From contig NZ_CP036164.1 in NCBI RefSeq assembly GCF_004295485.1, positions 496,001 through 560,000 of the forward strand: DNA of 64,000 bases, read 5' to 3'. The notes under the pieces were generated by a model. The model searched no databases, was not told where the DNA came from, and worked only from the letters and a program-made list of their open reading frames with translations. A program made the position numbers and the translations under genes. The stretch comes from Janibacter limosus (GTDB lineage Bacteria; Actinomycetota; Actinomycetes; Actinomycetales; Dermatophilaceae). Shown in pieces: positions 45,838 through 55,821 of the stretch. How positions within the stretch are numbered: position 1 is the stretch's first letter; each line of letters opens with the position of its first letter.

Positions 45838-46608
45838 TCAACCGAGCTCGATCAGGGCGACCGGGGCGGTGGTCGGCTGCGGTGATCCGGCAGCCGGCTC
45901 CGTGGTCAGGCCGACGCCCGCTGCACCGTCGACATCGCCCTCGAGGAGCATCTCGCCGTCGGTGGAGGTCATGATGCCGGCCGGGACCATGGAGCCGGAG
46001 GAGTCCTGGAGCCACGCCTGGTAGGCCTTGCCGCTCCCGGGGTCCGCCAGCCCCTCGACCCGCAGCACGGCCTTGCCCAACTGGTCGGAGCGAACCACGC
46101 GGACCGTGCCCCCGTCCGCCGTGGTCGTCTGCCAGCTCTGGGCATCGGCGGCAGCCAGGACCTCGTCCGCGGCGCTCGTGGTGACCTGCTCCACGACCTG
46201 CCACGTGACTCCGCCGCCGACGACGAGTGCGGCGGCAGCGGCCAGCGCGGCCCACTGTCGGCTCACCCGGCGACGAAGGGGGACGACGGTCGCCCCCTCG
46301 GTGGGCGCTGTGGCAACGGGCTCTACGACGGCCGGCTCTGCGACAGCAGGCGCCTCAGCGGCGGGCTCGTCGACGACCGGCGGGTCCTGGCGGGTGGTGC
46401 GGATGGCCGCCATGATGTCGGCGCGCAGTGCCGGGGGAGGGGTGACGGCAACGGTCTCGGCGAGCAGCGGGGTGACTGCGCGCAGGGAGTCGACCTCGTC
46501 GCGGCAGCTCTCGCACCGGTCGAGGTGCACCTCGAAGTCAGCGCGCTCCTGATCGCTCAGGGCATCGACAGCATAGGCACCGGAGAGGCTGTGCAGATCC
46601 TCGCTCAT
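45838..46608 (-). CDS. rskA: Anti-sigma-K factor RskA
   Basis: The 256-residue protein has the zinc-associated anti-sigma motif HLDRCESC (H28, C32, C35), an Ala/Pro-rich linker, a membrane helix at about 119-136 and a C-terminal RskA domain (KAYQAWLQDSSGSMVPAGIM). In mycobacteria RskA holds SigK at the membrane until cleaved by regulated proteolysis. Its ATG overlaps the sigK stop by four bases. Confidence 0.93.
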   Translation of the reverse strand: MSEDLHSLSGAYAVDALSDQERADFEVHLDRCESCRDEVDSLRAVTPLLAETVAVTPPPALRADIMAAIRTTRQDPPVVDEPAAEAPAVAEPAVVEPVATAPTEGATVVPLRRRVSRQWAALAAAAALVVGGGVTWQVVEQVTTSAADEVLAAADAQSWQTTTADGGTVRVVRSDQLGKAVLRVEGLADPGSGKAYQAWLQDSSGSMVPAGIMTSTDGEMLLEGDVDGAAGVGLTTEPAAGSPQPTTAPVALIELG

Positions 46609-47231
46609 GGTGTCACTCCCAACTGGTCCCTCAGACGGATGAGTCCGTCGCGAATGCGTGTCTTGGCGGTGCCGAGCGGCAGGTCCAGCAGGCTCGCCAC
46701 CTCGGTGTGCGTGTAGCCGCCCAGGTAGGCGAGGCTGACGGCCTCGCGCTGGACCTGGGTCAGGCCGTCGAGCGCGGAGCGCACCCTGCGGGCCTCGATC
46801 CTGGCGGTGGCCAGCTCCGCCGTGGTGTCGAAGGCGACATCGCGGCTGCGTGCGTGCCAGCTGTCGTCACGGACCGTGGCCGACTGGCTGGAGCGGACCC
46901 GGTCCACGGCTCTGCGGTGGGCCATCGTCAGCAACCAGCCGATCGCCGACCCCTTGTGCGGGTCGAAGCGGCTGGCTCCCCGCCAGACCTCGAGGTAGAC
47001 CTCCTGCGTGACCTCCTCCGACTGGGAGGGATTGCGCAGGACCCGCAGGACCAAGCCGTGCACCCGCGGTGCCGTCTCGTCGTAGAGGGCGGCGAAGGCA
47101 TCCTCGTCCCCCTTCGCCACCTGACGAAGACGGTCGGCGAGCTGCTCGCCGGCCCCCCGACCAGGCGCCCGATCGACCACGGAGGGGTCGTACGGGGCGT
47201 CGTGGTCGGGGGGTGGAGGCACGAGGTACAT
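46605..47231 (-). CDS. sigK: RNA polymerase sigma factor SigK
   Basis: This 208-residue ECF factor has region 2 (FAALYDETAPRVHGLVLRVL, SEEVTQEVYLEVWRGASRFD, GSAIGWLLTMAHRRAVDRVR) and region 4 (LTQVQREAVSLAYLGGYTHT, LPLGTAKTRIRDGLIRLRDQ). A proline-rich N-terminal extension of about 30 residues precedes region 2. The gene is 35 bases downstream of the fasciclin lipoprotein gene and coupled to rskA, so SigK probably drives its own operon from the promoter at 47963-47990. Confidence 0.93.
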   Translation of the reverse strand: MYLVPPPPDHDAPYDPSVVDRAPGRGAGEQLADRLRQVAKGDEDAFAALYDETAPRVHGLVLRVLRNPSQSEEVTQEVYLEVWRGASRFDPHKGSAIGWLLTMAHRRAVDRVRSSQSATVRDDSWHARSRDVAFDTTAELATARIEARRVRSALDGLTQVQREAVSLAYLGGYTHTEVASLLDLPLGTAKTRIRDGLIRLRDQLGVTP

Positions 47232-47266
47232 GATGCCTTCTCAGGTCACCCTGTGGTCAGTCAGGG

Positions 47267-47920
47267 TTACTTGGCGGTCGGCATGAGGACGCCGTCGATG
47301 ATGTAGACGGTCGCGTTGGCGGTCTGCACGTCGCCGCAGACCACGGCGGCCTCGCCGACGGTGAAGTCCTCGCCAGAGCCCTCGACGGTGATCGTGTCAC
47401 CGGCGAGCGTCTCGTGGGTGCCGGCCAGGTCCTCGGGGGCCAGACGACCCTCGACGACGTGGTGGGTGAGCACGGTCGTCAGCAGACCCTTGGGGTCGCC
47501 CATGGCCTTGTCCATCGTGGCCTTGTCCATGGCGGCGAAGGCGTCGTTGGTGGGGGCGAAGACGGTGATGTCCTTCGCGGAGTTGAGCGTCGAGCCCAGG
47601 TCGGCCTTGGTCACCGCGGTGACGAGGGTCTTCAGCGCGGGGTTGTTGCTCGCGGCGGTGGCGACCGGGTCGGTGGCCATGCCATCGAAGGACCCCTTGC
47701 CGGACTTCGGCACGGAGGCGCAGCCGTCGCCGAAGGGAGCGGAGGCCTTGTCGGCCATCGGCGACGAGCTCATCGAGTCGCTCGGCGTCGAGCTGGATGC
47801 GGCGCTCGAGGAGCTGCTGCTGCCGGAGCCCGAGTCCGTGCCACCACATGCGGTGAGGGCGAAGGGGAGGGCGATCGCGGCGAGCGTGGCGGCCGTGCGG
47901 GTCGTGGTCATGCGGATCAT
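47267..47920 (-). CDS. Fasciclin-domain lipoprotein (MPT83/MPT70-like)
   Basis: The 217-residue protein starts with a lipoprotein signal peptide ending in LTACGG (C25), followed by a Ser/Gly-rich linker and a fasciclin (FAS1) domain: VTAVTKADLGSTLNSAKDIT, VFAPTNDAFAAMD, TTVLTHHVVEGRL and ATVYIIDGVLMPTAK. Mycobacterial MPT70 and MPT83 are similar SigK-regulated antigens. ATG at 47920 follows TGGAGG. It is the first gene of the operon with sigK and rskA. Confidence 0.92.
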   Translation of the reverse strand: MIRMTTTRTAATLAAIALPFALTACGGTDSGSGSSSSSSAASSSTPSDSMSSSPMADKASAPFGDGCASVPKSGKGSFDGMATDPVATAASNNPALKTLVTAVTKADLGSTLNSAKDITVFAPTNDAFAAMDKATMDKAMGDPKGLLTTVLTHHVVEGRLAPEDLAGTHETLAGDTITVEGSGEDFTVGEAAVVCGDVQTANATVYIIDGVLMPTAK

Positions 47921-47962
47921 GTCTGCCTCCAGAAGGCGTGGATGGGAAGAGGTGCGAGAGGG

Positions 47963-47990
47963 GTTCGGAGCTGCGGCGCAACCGGATTGG
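47963..47990 (-). promoter_or_regulatory. SigK-type promoter of the fasciclin-sigK-rskA operon
   Basis: On the minus strand CCGAAC (47963-47968) is preceded 16 bases upstream by CCAATC (47985-47990). The SigK consensus known from mycobacteria is CCATCC, about 17 bases, CCGAAT. Twelve bases around the -10 (GCTCCGAACCCC) are identical to the promoter of the molybdopterin gene. Confidence 0.7.
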
Positions 47991-48074
47991 ATCCCTGCGG
48001 AGCTTGCGCGGCAAGCGTCGCGACGGCGGGTTGGATCCCTGAGGAGCTTGCGTAGCAAGCGTCTCGAAGGGTCA
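47988..48074 (-). repeat. Two tandem REP-like hairpin elements, copy C
   Basis: The distal unit (48036-48074) begins, on the minus strand, with the TGA stop of the molybdopterin gene, followed by CCCTTCGAGAC, GCTTGC-TAC-GCAAGC, CTCCTCAGGGATCC. The second unit (47990-48030) has CGC/GCG in place of CTC/GAG in the outer stem, a compensatory change. The array ends at the -35 of the fasciclin promoter. Confidence 0.78.
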
Positions 48075-49595
48075 GTCGGTGACGGTGACGGCAGACCGGT
48101 GCCAGCCCGTGGCGCCCGCGGGGAACGGAGCCTCGATGTCCTGCGTCTGGAGCTGTCCGTCGCCGTCGGTCGCGCGGGCGACGAAGTCGTGCCGACCGGG
48201 AGTGGCGTTCCACGGGAGGAACCACTGGCGCCAGCAGTCGACGTCGGCCTCGGCGCCGAGGGTCGCGCGCTGCCAGGGACCGTCGTCGACGCGCACCTCG
48301 ACCTTGCTGATGCCCCGGCGCTGCGCCCAGGCCACGCCGCCGATGACGGTGCGCCCGGGAGCGATGCGGCGCAGGGCCCGAGGAGTGTCGATGCGGGCCT
48401 GGGTGTGAACGCGACCGTCGGTGGCCCAGTCGCGGTCCGTCCAGTAGGCGCTCGCGGCGTCGTAGCGGGTGACGGTCATCCGGGTCAGCCACTTGGTCGC
48501 GCCGACGAAGCCGTAGAGGCCGGGTGTGACGAGCCGGGCAGGGAAGCCGTGCTCGCGGGGGAGGGTCGTGCCGTTCATCCCCACGGCGACGAGCGCGTCA
48601 CGGTCGTCGAGCAACGCCGACAGCGGCGTGGAGATCGTCATGCCGTCGGTCGACGTGGAGAGCACCTGCAGGGCTGGGTCCTTGGGGTCGACGTCCAGAC
48701 CGGCGCGGGCCAGCAGCTCGCGGGTGGGGACACCCAGCCACCGGGCATTGCCGATGAGAGGGCCCCCCACCTCGTTGGAGACGCAGTTGAGCGTGATGTC
48801 GCGCTCGACCATCGGCAGGCCGAGCAGCTCGTCGATGTCGAGGGAGAAGCCCTTGGGCACGTCGCCGTCGATCGTCAGCCGCCAGTCGCCGGGGTCCACG
48901 TTGGGCGCCAGCAGCGCGGTGTCGATGCGGTAGAACTCCCGGTTGGGCGTGACGAAGGGAGCGATCCCCGCCTTGCCGAGGTCGACCCCCTTCGCCAGGG
49001 GTGGCAGGGGCGTGGCAGGCGTCGGGAGGGCGAGCGTCGCGGGCCGGCTGCGGGAGATCAGTCCCTGTCCGGCGGCGCCGAGGGCGAGAGCCGCAGCGCC
49101 GGTGCCCCCGAGGGCGAAGAGCCTGCGTCGGGTGGGCTGGTCGGGCCGGCCGTGGGCGGCCTCGGACGGGACCACCCGGGTGACGAGCCAGTCCAGGGTC
49201 AGCACGCCGACGACCGCGGCCACCAGGGCCGGGAGCCAGGCCAGCGTGTCAGCGGTGGGTCGCAGCACCGCAGCCGCTCCCGCGAGCCCCGTGAGCACGA
49301 GCAGCAGACCCGTCGCCAGGAGCCGGGAGCGAGGACGCACGGCTCCGGCGACGGCAGCGAGCAGCAGGGTGACGACGGCGACGGACCCGATGAGCACCGG
49401 CTTGTCCGCCGTGCCGAAGGTCCCGACAGCCCACTCCTTGACCGGCGTCGGCGTCGCGTCGATGACCTGGCTGCCGACCGCCAGCACGGGCGAGGAGGGC
49501 GGGGAGGTCAGGGCCGCGACGAGGTGCGCCGCCGCCGTGCCCAGGGTTGCCGCGAGGACTCCGCAGGCGGCAGCGGGTGCGATCCGAGATCTCAT
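48072..49595 (-). CDS. Membrane-anchored molybdopterin-dependent oxidoreductase (sulfite oxidase family)
   Basis: The 507-residue protein has four or five N-terminal helices (to about residue 150), a basic RRRLFALGG segment, and an outer sulfite-oxidase-fold domain with the molybdenum ligand C271 in ITLNCVSNEVGG, plus LVTPGLYGFVGATKWLTRM and a C-terminal Mo-co dimerisation domain (KVEVRVDDGPWQRATL). It probably oxidises or reduces a small substrate outside the membrane. ATG at 49595 lies seven bases after a SigK-type -10, so the message is leaderless. It is tentatively in the SigK regulon. Confidence 0.88.
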   Translation of the reverse strand: MRSRIAPAAACGVLAATLGTAAAHLVAALTSPPSSPVLAVGSQVIDATPTPVKEWAVGTFGTADKPVLIGSVAVVTLLLAAVAGAVRPRSRLLATGLLLVLTGLAGAAAVLRPTADTLAWLPALVAAVVGVLTLDWLVTRVVPSEAAHGRPDQPTRRRLFALGGTGAAALALGAAGQGLISRSRPATLALPTPATPLPPLAKGVDLGKAGIAPFVTPNREFYRIDTALLAPNVDPGDWRLTIDGDVPKGFSLDIDELLGLPMVERDITLNCVSNEVGGPLIGNARWLGVPTRELLARAGLDVDPKDPALQVLSTSTDGMTISTPLSALLDDRDALVAVGMNGTTLPREHGFPARLVTPGLYGFVGATKWLTRMTVTRYDAASAYWTDRDWATDGRVHTQARIDTPRALRRIAPGRTVIGGVAWAQRRGISKVEVRVDDGPWQRATLGAEADVDCWRQWFLPWNATPGRHDFVARATDGDGQLQTQDIEAPFPAGATGWHRSAVTVTD

Positions 49596-49602
49596 GTCGG
49601 GG

Positions 49603-49630
49603 GTTCGGAGCACTGGCCGCCCCCGGATGG
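49603..49630 (-). promoter_or_regulatory. SigK-type promoter of the molybdopterin oxidoreductase gene
   Basis: On the minus strand CCATCC (49625-49630) and CCGAAC (49603-49608) are 16 bases apart, followed after seven bases by the ATG. This is nearly the mycobacterial SigK consensus. Confidence 0.78.
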
Positions 49631-49678
49631 GCGCCGTCGCGCAGGACGACGGACGTCGTGGTCCGGCGCGACGGCGCC
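49630..49678. other. Nested inverted repeats next to a SigK -35
   Basis: GGCGCCGTCGCGC (49630-49642) and GCGCGACGGCGCC (49666-49678) are perfect 13-bp arms. Inside them ACGACG-GA-CGTCGT (49646-49659) forms a second dyad. The first arm touches the -35 element of the molybdopterin gene, so an operator is possible; a hairpin in the aqpZ trailer is another reading. Confidence 0.6.
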
Positions 49679-49689
49679 CGCCACACGAC

Positions 49690-49727
49690 AAGGGGTGCTC
49701 CGGCACGAAGCCGGCGCGCCCCCTTCG
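49690..49727 (-). terminator. Probable terminator of aqpZ
   Basis: AAGGGG-G-TGC-T-CCGGC, loop ACGAA, GCCGG-C-GCG-C-CCCCTT forms an imperfect stem 17 bases after the aqpZ stop. Confidence 0.5.
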
Positions 49728-49743
49728 TCCATGTGGATCAGCC

Positions 49744-50487
49744 TCAGACGCCCTCGATGTCGATCTCGGCGCGGTTGACGCCGGTGATGACAGCGTAGGT
49801 CGCACCGGCGATGGCCGCACCCACGATCGGGGCGAGCCAGAAGGCCCACAGCTGGCCGGCGGCGCCGTCCTGGAAGAAGGCGACGGCGGTCGAGCGGGCC
49901 GGGTTGACCGAGGTGTTGCTGATCGGGATCGAGATGAGGTGGATCAGCGTCAGGCTCAGACCGATCGCGATCGGGGCGAAGCCGACCGGTGCTCGCTCGT
50001 CGGTGGCGCCGAGGATCACGTAGAGGAAGAACCCGGTCAGGATCGCCTCGGCGATGAGCACGGCGGCCAGCGAGTAGCCACCTGGGGAGTGGATGCCGTA
50101 GCCATTGGCCGCGAAGCCGGCGCTCGCGTCGAAGCCCTCCTTGCCGCTGGCGATCACGAAGAGCGCGCCACCGGCGACGAGACCCGCGACGACCTGCGTG
50201 ACGACGTAGGCCGGCACGTCCTTCCACTCGAAGCGCCGGCCGGTGGCCAGGCCGATGGTGACGGCGGGGTTGAAGTGGCCGCCGGAGACGTGACCGACGG
50301 CGTAGGCCATCGTGAGCACGGTCAGGCCGAAGGCGAGGGCGACCCCGACGAAGCCGATGCCGAGACCGGTGTCCTTGCCGTCGACGAGGTGCTGGGCGGC
50401 GAAGATCGCCGACCCGCAGCCGCCGAAGACGAGCCAGAAGGTGCCGAGGAACTCGGCGCCGAGTCGGTGGACCAGGGAGTGGTGCAT
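49744..50487 (-). CDS. aqpZ: Aquaporin Z family water channel
   Basis: The 247-residue membrane protein has six helices and both NPA boxes, HFNPAVTIG and SVNPARSTA, plus [20 protein letters not shown] at the start. The residue after the second NPA is R, and the narrow-filter positions look water-type, as in AqpZ. ATG at 50487 starts with [13 protein letters not shown]. It is flanked by hairpins on both sides and seems to be a single-gene unit. Confidence 0.93.
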   Translation of the reverse strand: MHHSLVHRLGAEFLGTFWLVFGGCGSAIFAAQHLVDGKDTGLGIGFVGVALAFGLTVLTMAYAVGHVSGGHFNPAVTIGLATGRRFEWKDVPAYVVTQVVAGLVAGGALFVIASGKEGFDASAGFAANGYGIHSPGGYSLAAVLIAEAILTGFFLYVILGATDERAPVGFAPIAIGLSLTLIHLISIPISNTSVNPARSTAVAFFQDGAAGQLWAFWLAPIVGAAIAGATYAVITGVNRAEIDIEGV

Positions 50488-50580
50488 TCAGGCTCCTGTC
50501 GTGGTGATGGTCGCCCCGATCGTCGATCCGGGCACGGCGAGCATCCTAGACAGCGGGTGGACCACCCGCAGGACGAAGGG

Positions 50581-50606
50581 AGGGCCCCGGCGGTTGCCGG
50601 GGCCCT
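50581..50606. terminator. Hairpin terminator after icd
   Basis: AGGGCCCCGGC, loop GGTT, GCCGGGGCCCT: 11 perfect pairs, 38 bases after the icd stop on the minus strand. Confidence 0.8.
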
Positions 50607-50644
50607 CCGTGGGTCGTGCTCACCCCGGCGAGCGGGGTGAGCGG

Positions 50645-52864
<2,220 letters not shown>

Positions 52865-53092
52865 GTGTGTCCCTCCGTGGGATGTGGGGTGGGTCTCCCC
52901 GTGATTCTCCCACGGGCCCGAAGGGGGGTGCTCGCGGCTCCGTGTGCTGCTCTGTTTGCCGCTGACTTGCCGGTAAAGGCCTAGTCAAGAAGAGTAAGCA
53001 GTTGGTAAGGTCCCGTATCGGGGCTCAGGACCGGGGAGGTTTCTGAGGCCGTGCCCGGGCGATTGGCGCCTTGGCTGCTGGGAGGGGCTGCG

Positions 53093-53347
53093 GTGCAGAT
53101 CGAGAGCATGATGTTCGTGGGCTGGGTGGCGCTACCCGTCACGGCCTATGTGATGGGGCGGATGTTGATCCGGAGGTCCAACCGGCTCACCGCCGAGCAT
53201 CCCCACATGGATGCCACCACCCGCCTGGCGCAGATGCGCGAGCGCACCCTGGACAGCGCTGTGACCCGAGGCCGGATGGCCGAGGCCATCCGCCTTGCTG
53301 ACGGGCCCCAAGGACCTGGCGCACTGACCACCACGCACCGGGGCTGA
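53093..53347 (+). CDS. Short membrane protein at the head of the polysaccharide locus
   Basis: GTG at 53093 has a strong GGGAGGGG ribosome binding site five bases upstream and gives 84 residues (an earlier GTG at 53051 would add 14). A hydrophobic helix, MMFVGWVALPVTAYVMG, is followed by a basic cytoplasmic tail (RMLIRRSNRLTAEH). Its stop is one base before the start of the priming glycosyltransferase, so it may act with that enzyme. I do not recognise the family. Confidence 0.6.
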   Translation: MQIESMMFVGWVALPVTAYVMGRMLIRRSNRLTAEHPHMDATTRLAQMRERTLDSAVTRGRMAEAIRLADGPQGPGALTTTHRG

Positions 53348-53348
53348 C

Positions 53349-54818
53349 GTGGTCGGGCCGGCACGTCTGGTCCACCCTGATGTCGGTGCGGGTCGTGCCG
53401 CTCTGCGTCCTCTCCAGGGGATGCTCGCGGTCACCGACCTGCTCGTGATCCTCTGGGCGACCTTCGGTGCGCAGGTCGTCCGCTTCGGCATCGACGGGCG
53501 CGGCAGCGATGTCGCGGCGAGCGCGGACAGCTTCACCCTGAGCTACACGACCTTCAGCGCCGGTCTGGCGCTCGTGTGGTGGCTGGCGCTGCGCGTCAAC
53601 GGCGCCTACGAGGCGCACATCCTGGGTCACGGAGCAGCGGAGTACCGGATCATCGCCGAGGCGACCCTGTGGGTCTTCGCGGCGGTCGCGATGCTCGCCT
53701 TCGCCCTGAAGGTGGACCTGGCCCGTGGCTACATCCTGCTGGCGCTGCCGGCCGGGATCGTCGGCCTGTGGGTGGCCCGTCGCCTGTGGCGCACCTGGCT
53801 CGGTGGTCGTCGCGTGGCCGGCGACCTCAGCCACGACGTGCTCGTCGTCGGGCACGAGAGCTCGGCCCACCAGCTCGTCCGGGTCTTCGCCGCGGTACCC
53901 GAGGCGGGCTACCGCGTCATCGGTGTCTGCGGCGCGAGCGAGGGCCAGGCCATCGAGGGGATACCCGTCCTCGGGCGTGAGCGGGACGCCGGTCGTGTGG
54001 CCATCGAGCTGGGCGTCGATGTCGTGGCGTGCGCCGACGGCCACGGGCTGGGGAGCACCGGTCTGCGCCGACTCGGGTGGGCTCTCGAGGGCAGCGGTAT
54101 CGACCTCGTCGTGTCACCCGGGCTGACCGAGATCGCCGGCCCGCGCGTCCTCACGCGCCCGGTGGCCGGTCTGCCGCTCCTCCACGTGGAGGCGCCCACC
54201 TTCTCCGGGCCCAAGCTGGCGATGAAGTCCATCATCGACTGGATCGGTGCCCTGCTGCTGGCCGTGGCCTTCTCTCCCGTCCTGCTCGTGGTCGCTGCGC
54301 TGATCAAGCTGCACGACGGGGGGCCGGTCTTCTTCCGGCAGGAGCGCGTGGGCCTGGACGGCCAGACCTTCCTCATGACGAAGTTCCGGTCGATGGACGT
54401 CGACGCCGAGGACCGTCTGGAGGACCTGCGCCGGGCGCAGGTCTCCGACCGGGACCGTGGTGTCCTCTTCAAGCTGGAGGACGACCCACGGGTGACACCG
54501 ATCGGCCGCTTCATCCGTCGCTACTCGATCGACGAGCTGCCCCAGCTCTTCGACGTGCTCGCCGGCAAGATGAGCCTCGTGGGGCCTCGGCCCCCGCTGC
54601 CGGCCGAGGTGTCGCAGTACGACGGTGACGTGCGTCGACGGCTGCTCGTGCGGCCGGGCATGACCGGTCTGTGGCAGATCAACGGCCGCAGCGACCTGTC
54701 GTGGGAGGAGTCGGTGCGCTTCGACCTCTACTACGTGGAGAACTGGTCGGTCGCCCAGGACATGATCATCCTGTGGCGCACGATCGCGGCCGTGGTGGCC
54801 AAGGACGGGGCCTACTGA
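53349..54818 (+). CDS. Polyprenyl-phosphate glycosylphosphotransferase (initiating exopolysaccharide enzyme)
   Basis: The 489-residue protein is a WbaP-type enzyme that transfers a sugar-1-phosphate to undecaprenyl phosphate. It has four N-terminal helices, a CoA-binding-like domain (DVLVVGHESSAHQLVRVFAA), a fifth hydrophobic helix (KSIIDWIGALLLAVAFSPVL) and the catalytic block with GPVFFRQERVGLDGQTFLM, KFRSMDVDAE, SIDELPQLFDVLAGKMSLVG PRPPLP split around the active site, and RPGMTGLWQINGRSDLSW. It should start synthesis of the repeat unit. Confidence 0.94.
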   Translation: MVGPARLVHPDVGAGRAALRPLQGMLAVTDLLVILWATFGAQVVRFGIDGRGSDVAASADSFTLSYTTFSAGLALVWWLALRVNGAYEAHILGHGAAEYRIIAEATLWVFAAVAMLAFALKVDLARGYILLALPAGIVGLWVARRLWRTWLGGRRVAGDLSHDVLVVGHESSAHQLVRVFAAVPEAGYRVIGVCGASEGQAIEGIPVLGRERDAGRVAIELGVDVVACADGHGLGSTGLRRLGWALEGSGIDLVVSPGLTEIAGPRVLTRPVAGLPLLHVEAPTFSGPKLAMKSIIDWIGALLLAVAFSPVLLVVAALIKLHDGGPVFFRQERVGLDGQTFLMTKFRSMDVDAEDRLEDLRRAQVSDRDRGVLFKLEDDPRVTPIGRFIRRYSIDELPQLFDVLAGKMSLVGPRPPLPAEVSQYDGDVRRRLLVRPGMTGLWQINGRSDLSWEESVRFDLYYVENWSVAQDMIILWRTIAAVVAKDGAY

Positions 54819-55534
54819 TGGTGACGGACGTGCGACGGCGATGGAGTGCTCCCTTCCGTCCACGCAACTACCGGGCGGCTTGGTCGACGTTGACGACCAG
54901 CAGGCGACCGGTCGATGCCTTGGACCGGTACGTCCGGGGGAGCGGTGACTACCCCTGGACGGTCACGCTCCGCACACCGATCGGCCCGCTGGACCTGCTC
55001 GTGCCCCACGCGCACGACGTGCGCACGGTCAACGAGGTCTTCCACCGTCACGACTACGGGACCGGCCGCCCGGAGGTCGTCGTCGACATCGGCGGCAACA
55101 TCGGCATCAGTGCCGCCTACTGGCTCAGCCGCTCGGCCACGAGCCGGGTGCACGTCTGGGAGCCGGTGCCCCACAACCTGGAGACCCTGCGGCACAACGT
55201 CGCTCCCTTCGGGGACAGGTGCGTCGTGCACGAGGCGGCACTCGCGCCGGTGGCCGGACCGGCCACCTTCCTCATCGATCCGGTGGGCCGCTACAGCGGG
55301 CTCGCCGAGTACCAGTCCACGACCGAGGGCCGGGTGGCCGTCGAGGTCCGGTGCGAGGCCGTCGCCGACGCGCTCACCGCAGTCCTCGAGCGGGAGGGAC
55401 GCATCGACCTGGTCAAGGTCGACACCGAAGGGAGCGAGGACGCGATCGTCGCCGCCATCCCGACCCACCTGCGCGCGAGCATCGGGGAGATCGTCCACGA
55501 GTACCCGGGCGGGGTGCGCCGCATCCGCAACTGA
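54818..55534 (+). CDS. FkbM family methyltransferase
   Basis: The 238-residue protein has the SAM-binding motif EVVVDIGGNIGISAAYWLSR, VWEPVPHNLETLRHNVAPFG, and the FkbM signature IDLVKVDTEGSEDAIVAAIP. ATG at 54818 overlaps the glycosyltransferase stop (TGATG). It probably O-methylates a sugar of the polymer. It is convergent with the PqqD-like gene, two bases away. Confidence 0.9.
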   Translation: MVTDVRRRWSAPFRPRNYRAAWSTLTTSRRPVDALDRYVRGSGDYPWTVTLRTPIGPLDLLVPHAHDVRTVNEVFHRHDYGTGRPEVVVDIGGNIGISAAYWLSRSATSRVHVWEPVPHNLETLRHNVAPFGDRCVVHEAALAPVAGPATFLIDPVGRYSGLAEYQSTTEGRVAVEVRCEAVADALTAVLEREGRIDLVKVDTEGSEDAIVAAIPTHLRASIGEIVHEYPGGVRRIRN

Positions 55535-55536
55535 TG

Positions 55537-55821
55537 TCAGGTCGGCTCGATGAGCCGTTGCCGGATCAGGTCGGCGACGAAGGACTCGACGTCCTCGCGC
55601 ACCGTGGTGGCGGGATGCCCGGTGGTTGCGGACACAGTGTCGACAACGGGCATGCTGCCCTCGACGGCCGCACGCCAGATCAGCGCAGCGATGCCCGGCA
55701 GGACGGAGATCGGCCCATTGGGCAGGTGGGCGACATAGACCAGGTCTGCCCCGTCATCCGCCTCGCCGTAGGTCCAGCCCACACCCGGGGGCACGGCGTA
55801 CGGCGGCGTCGCTCTCGTCAT
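55537..55821 (-). CDS. PqqD-like protein (RiPP recognition element fold)
   Basis: The 94-residue protein has a PqqD-type pattern: GWTYGEADDGADLVYVAHLP, NGPISVLPGIAALIWRAAV, then TVREDVESFVADLIRQRLIE at the C-terminus. PqqD folds bind leader peptides in ribosomal peptide pathways, and free-standing copies also occur in polysaccharide loci. The ATG overlaps the stop of the GT-nucleotidyltransferase fusion (ATGA). No precursor peptide gene is visible nearby. Confidence 0.8.
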   Translation of the reverse strand: MTRATPPYAVPPGVGWTYGEADDGADLVYVAHLPNGPISVLPGIAALIWRAAVEGSMPVVDTVSATTGHPATTVREDVESFVADLIRQRLIEPT

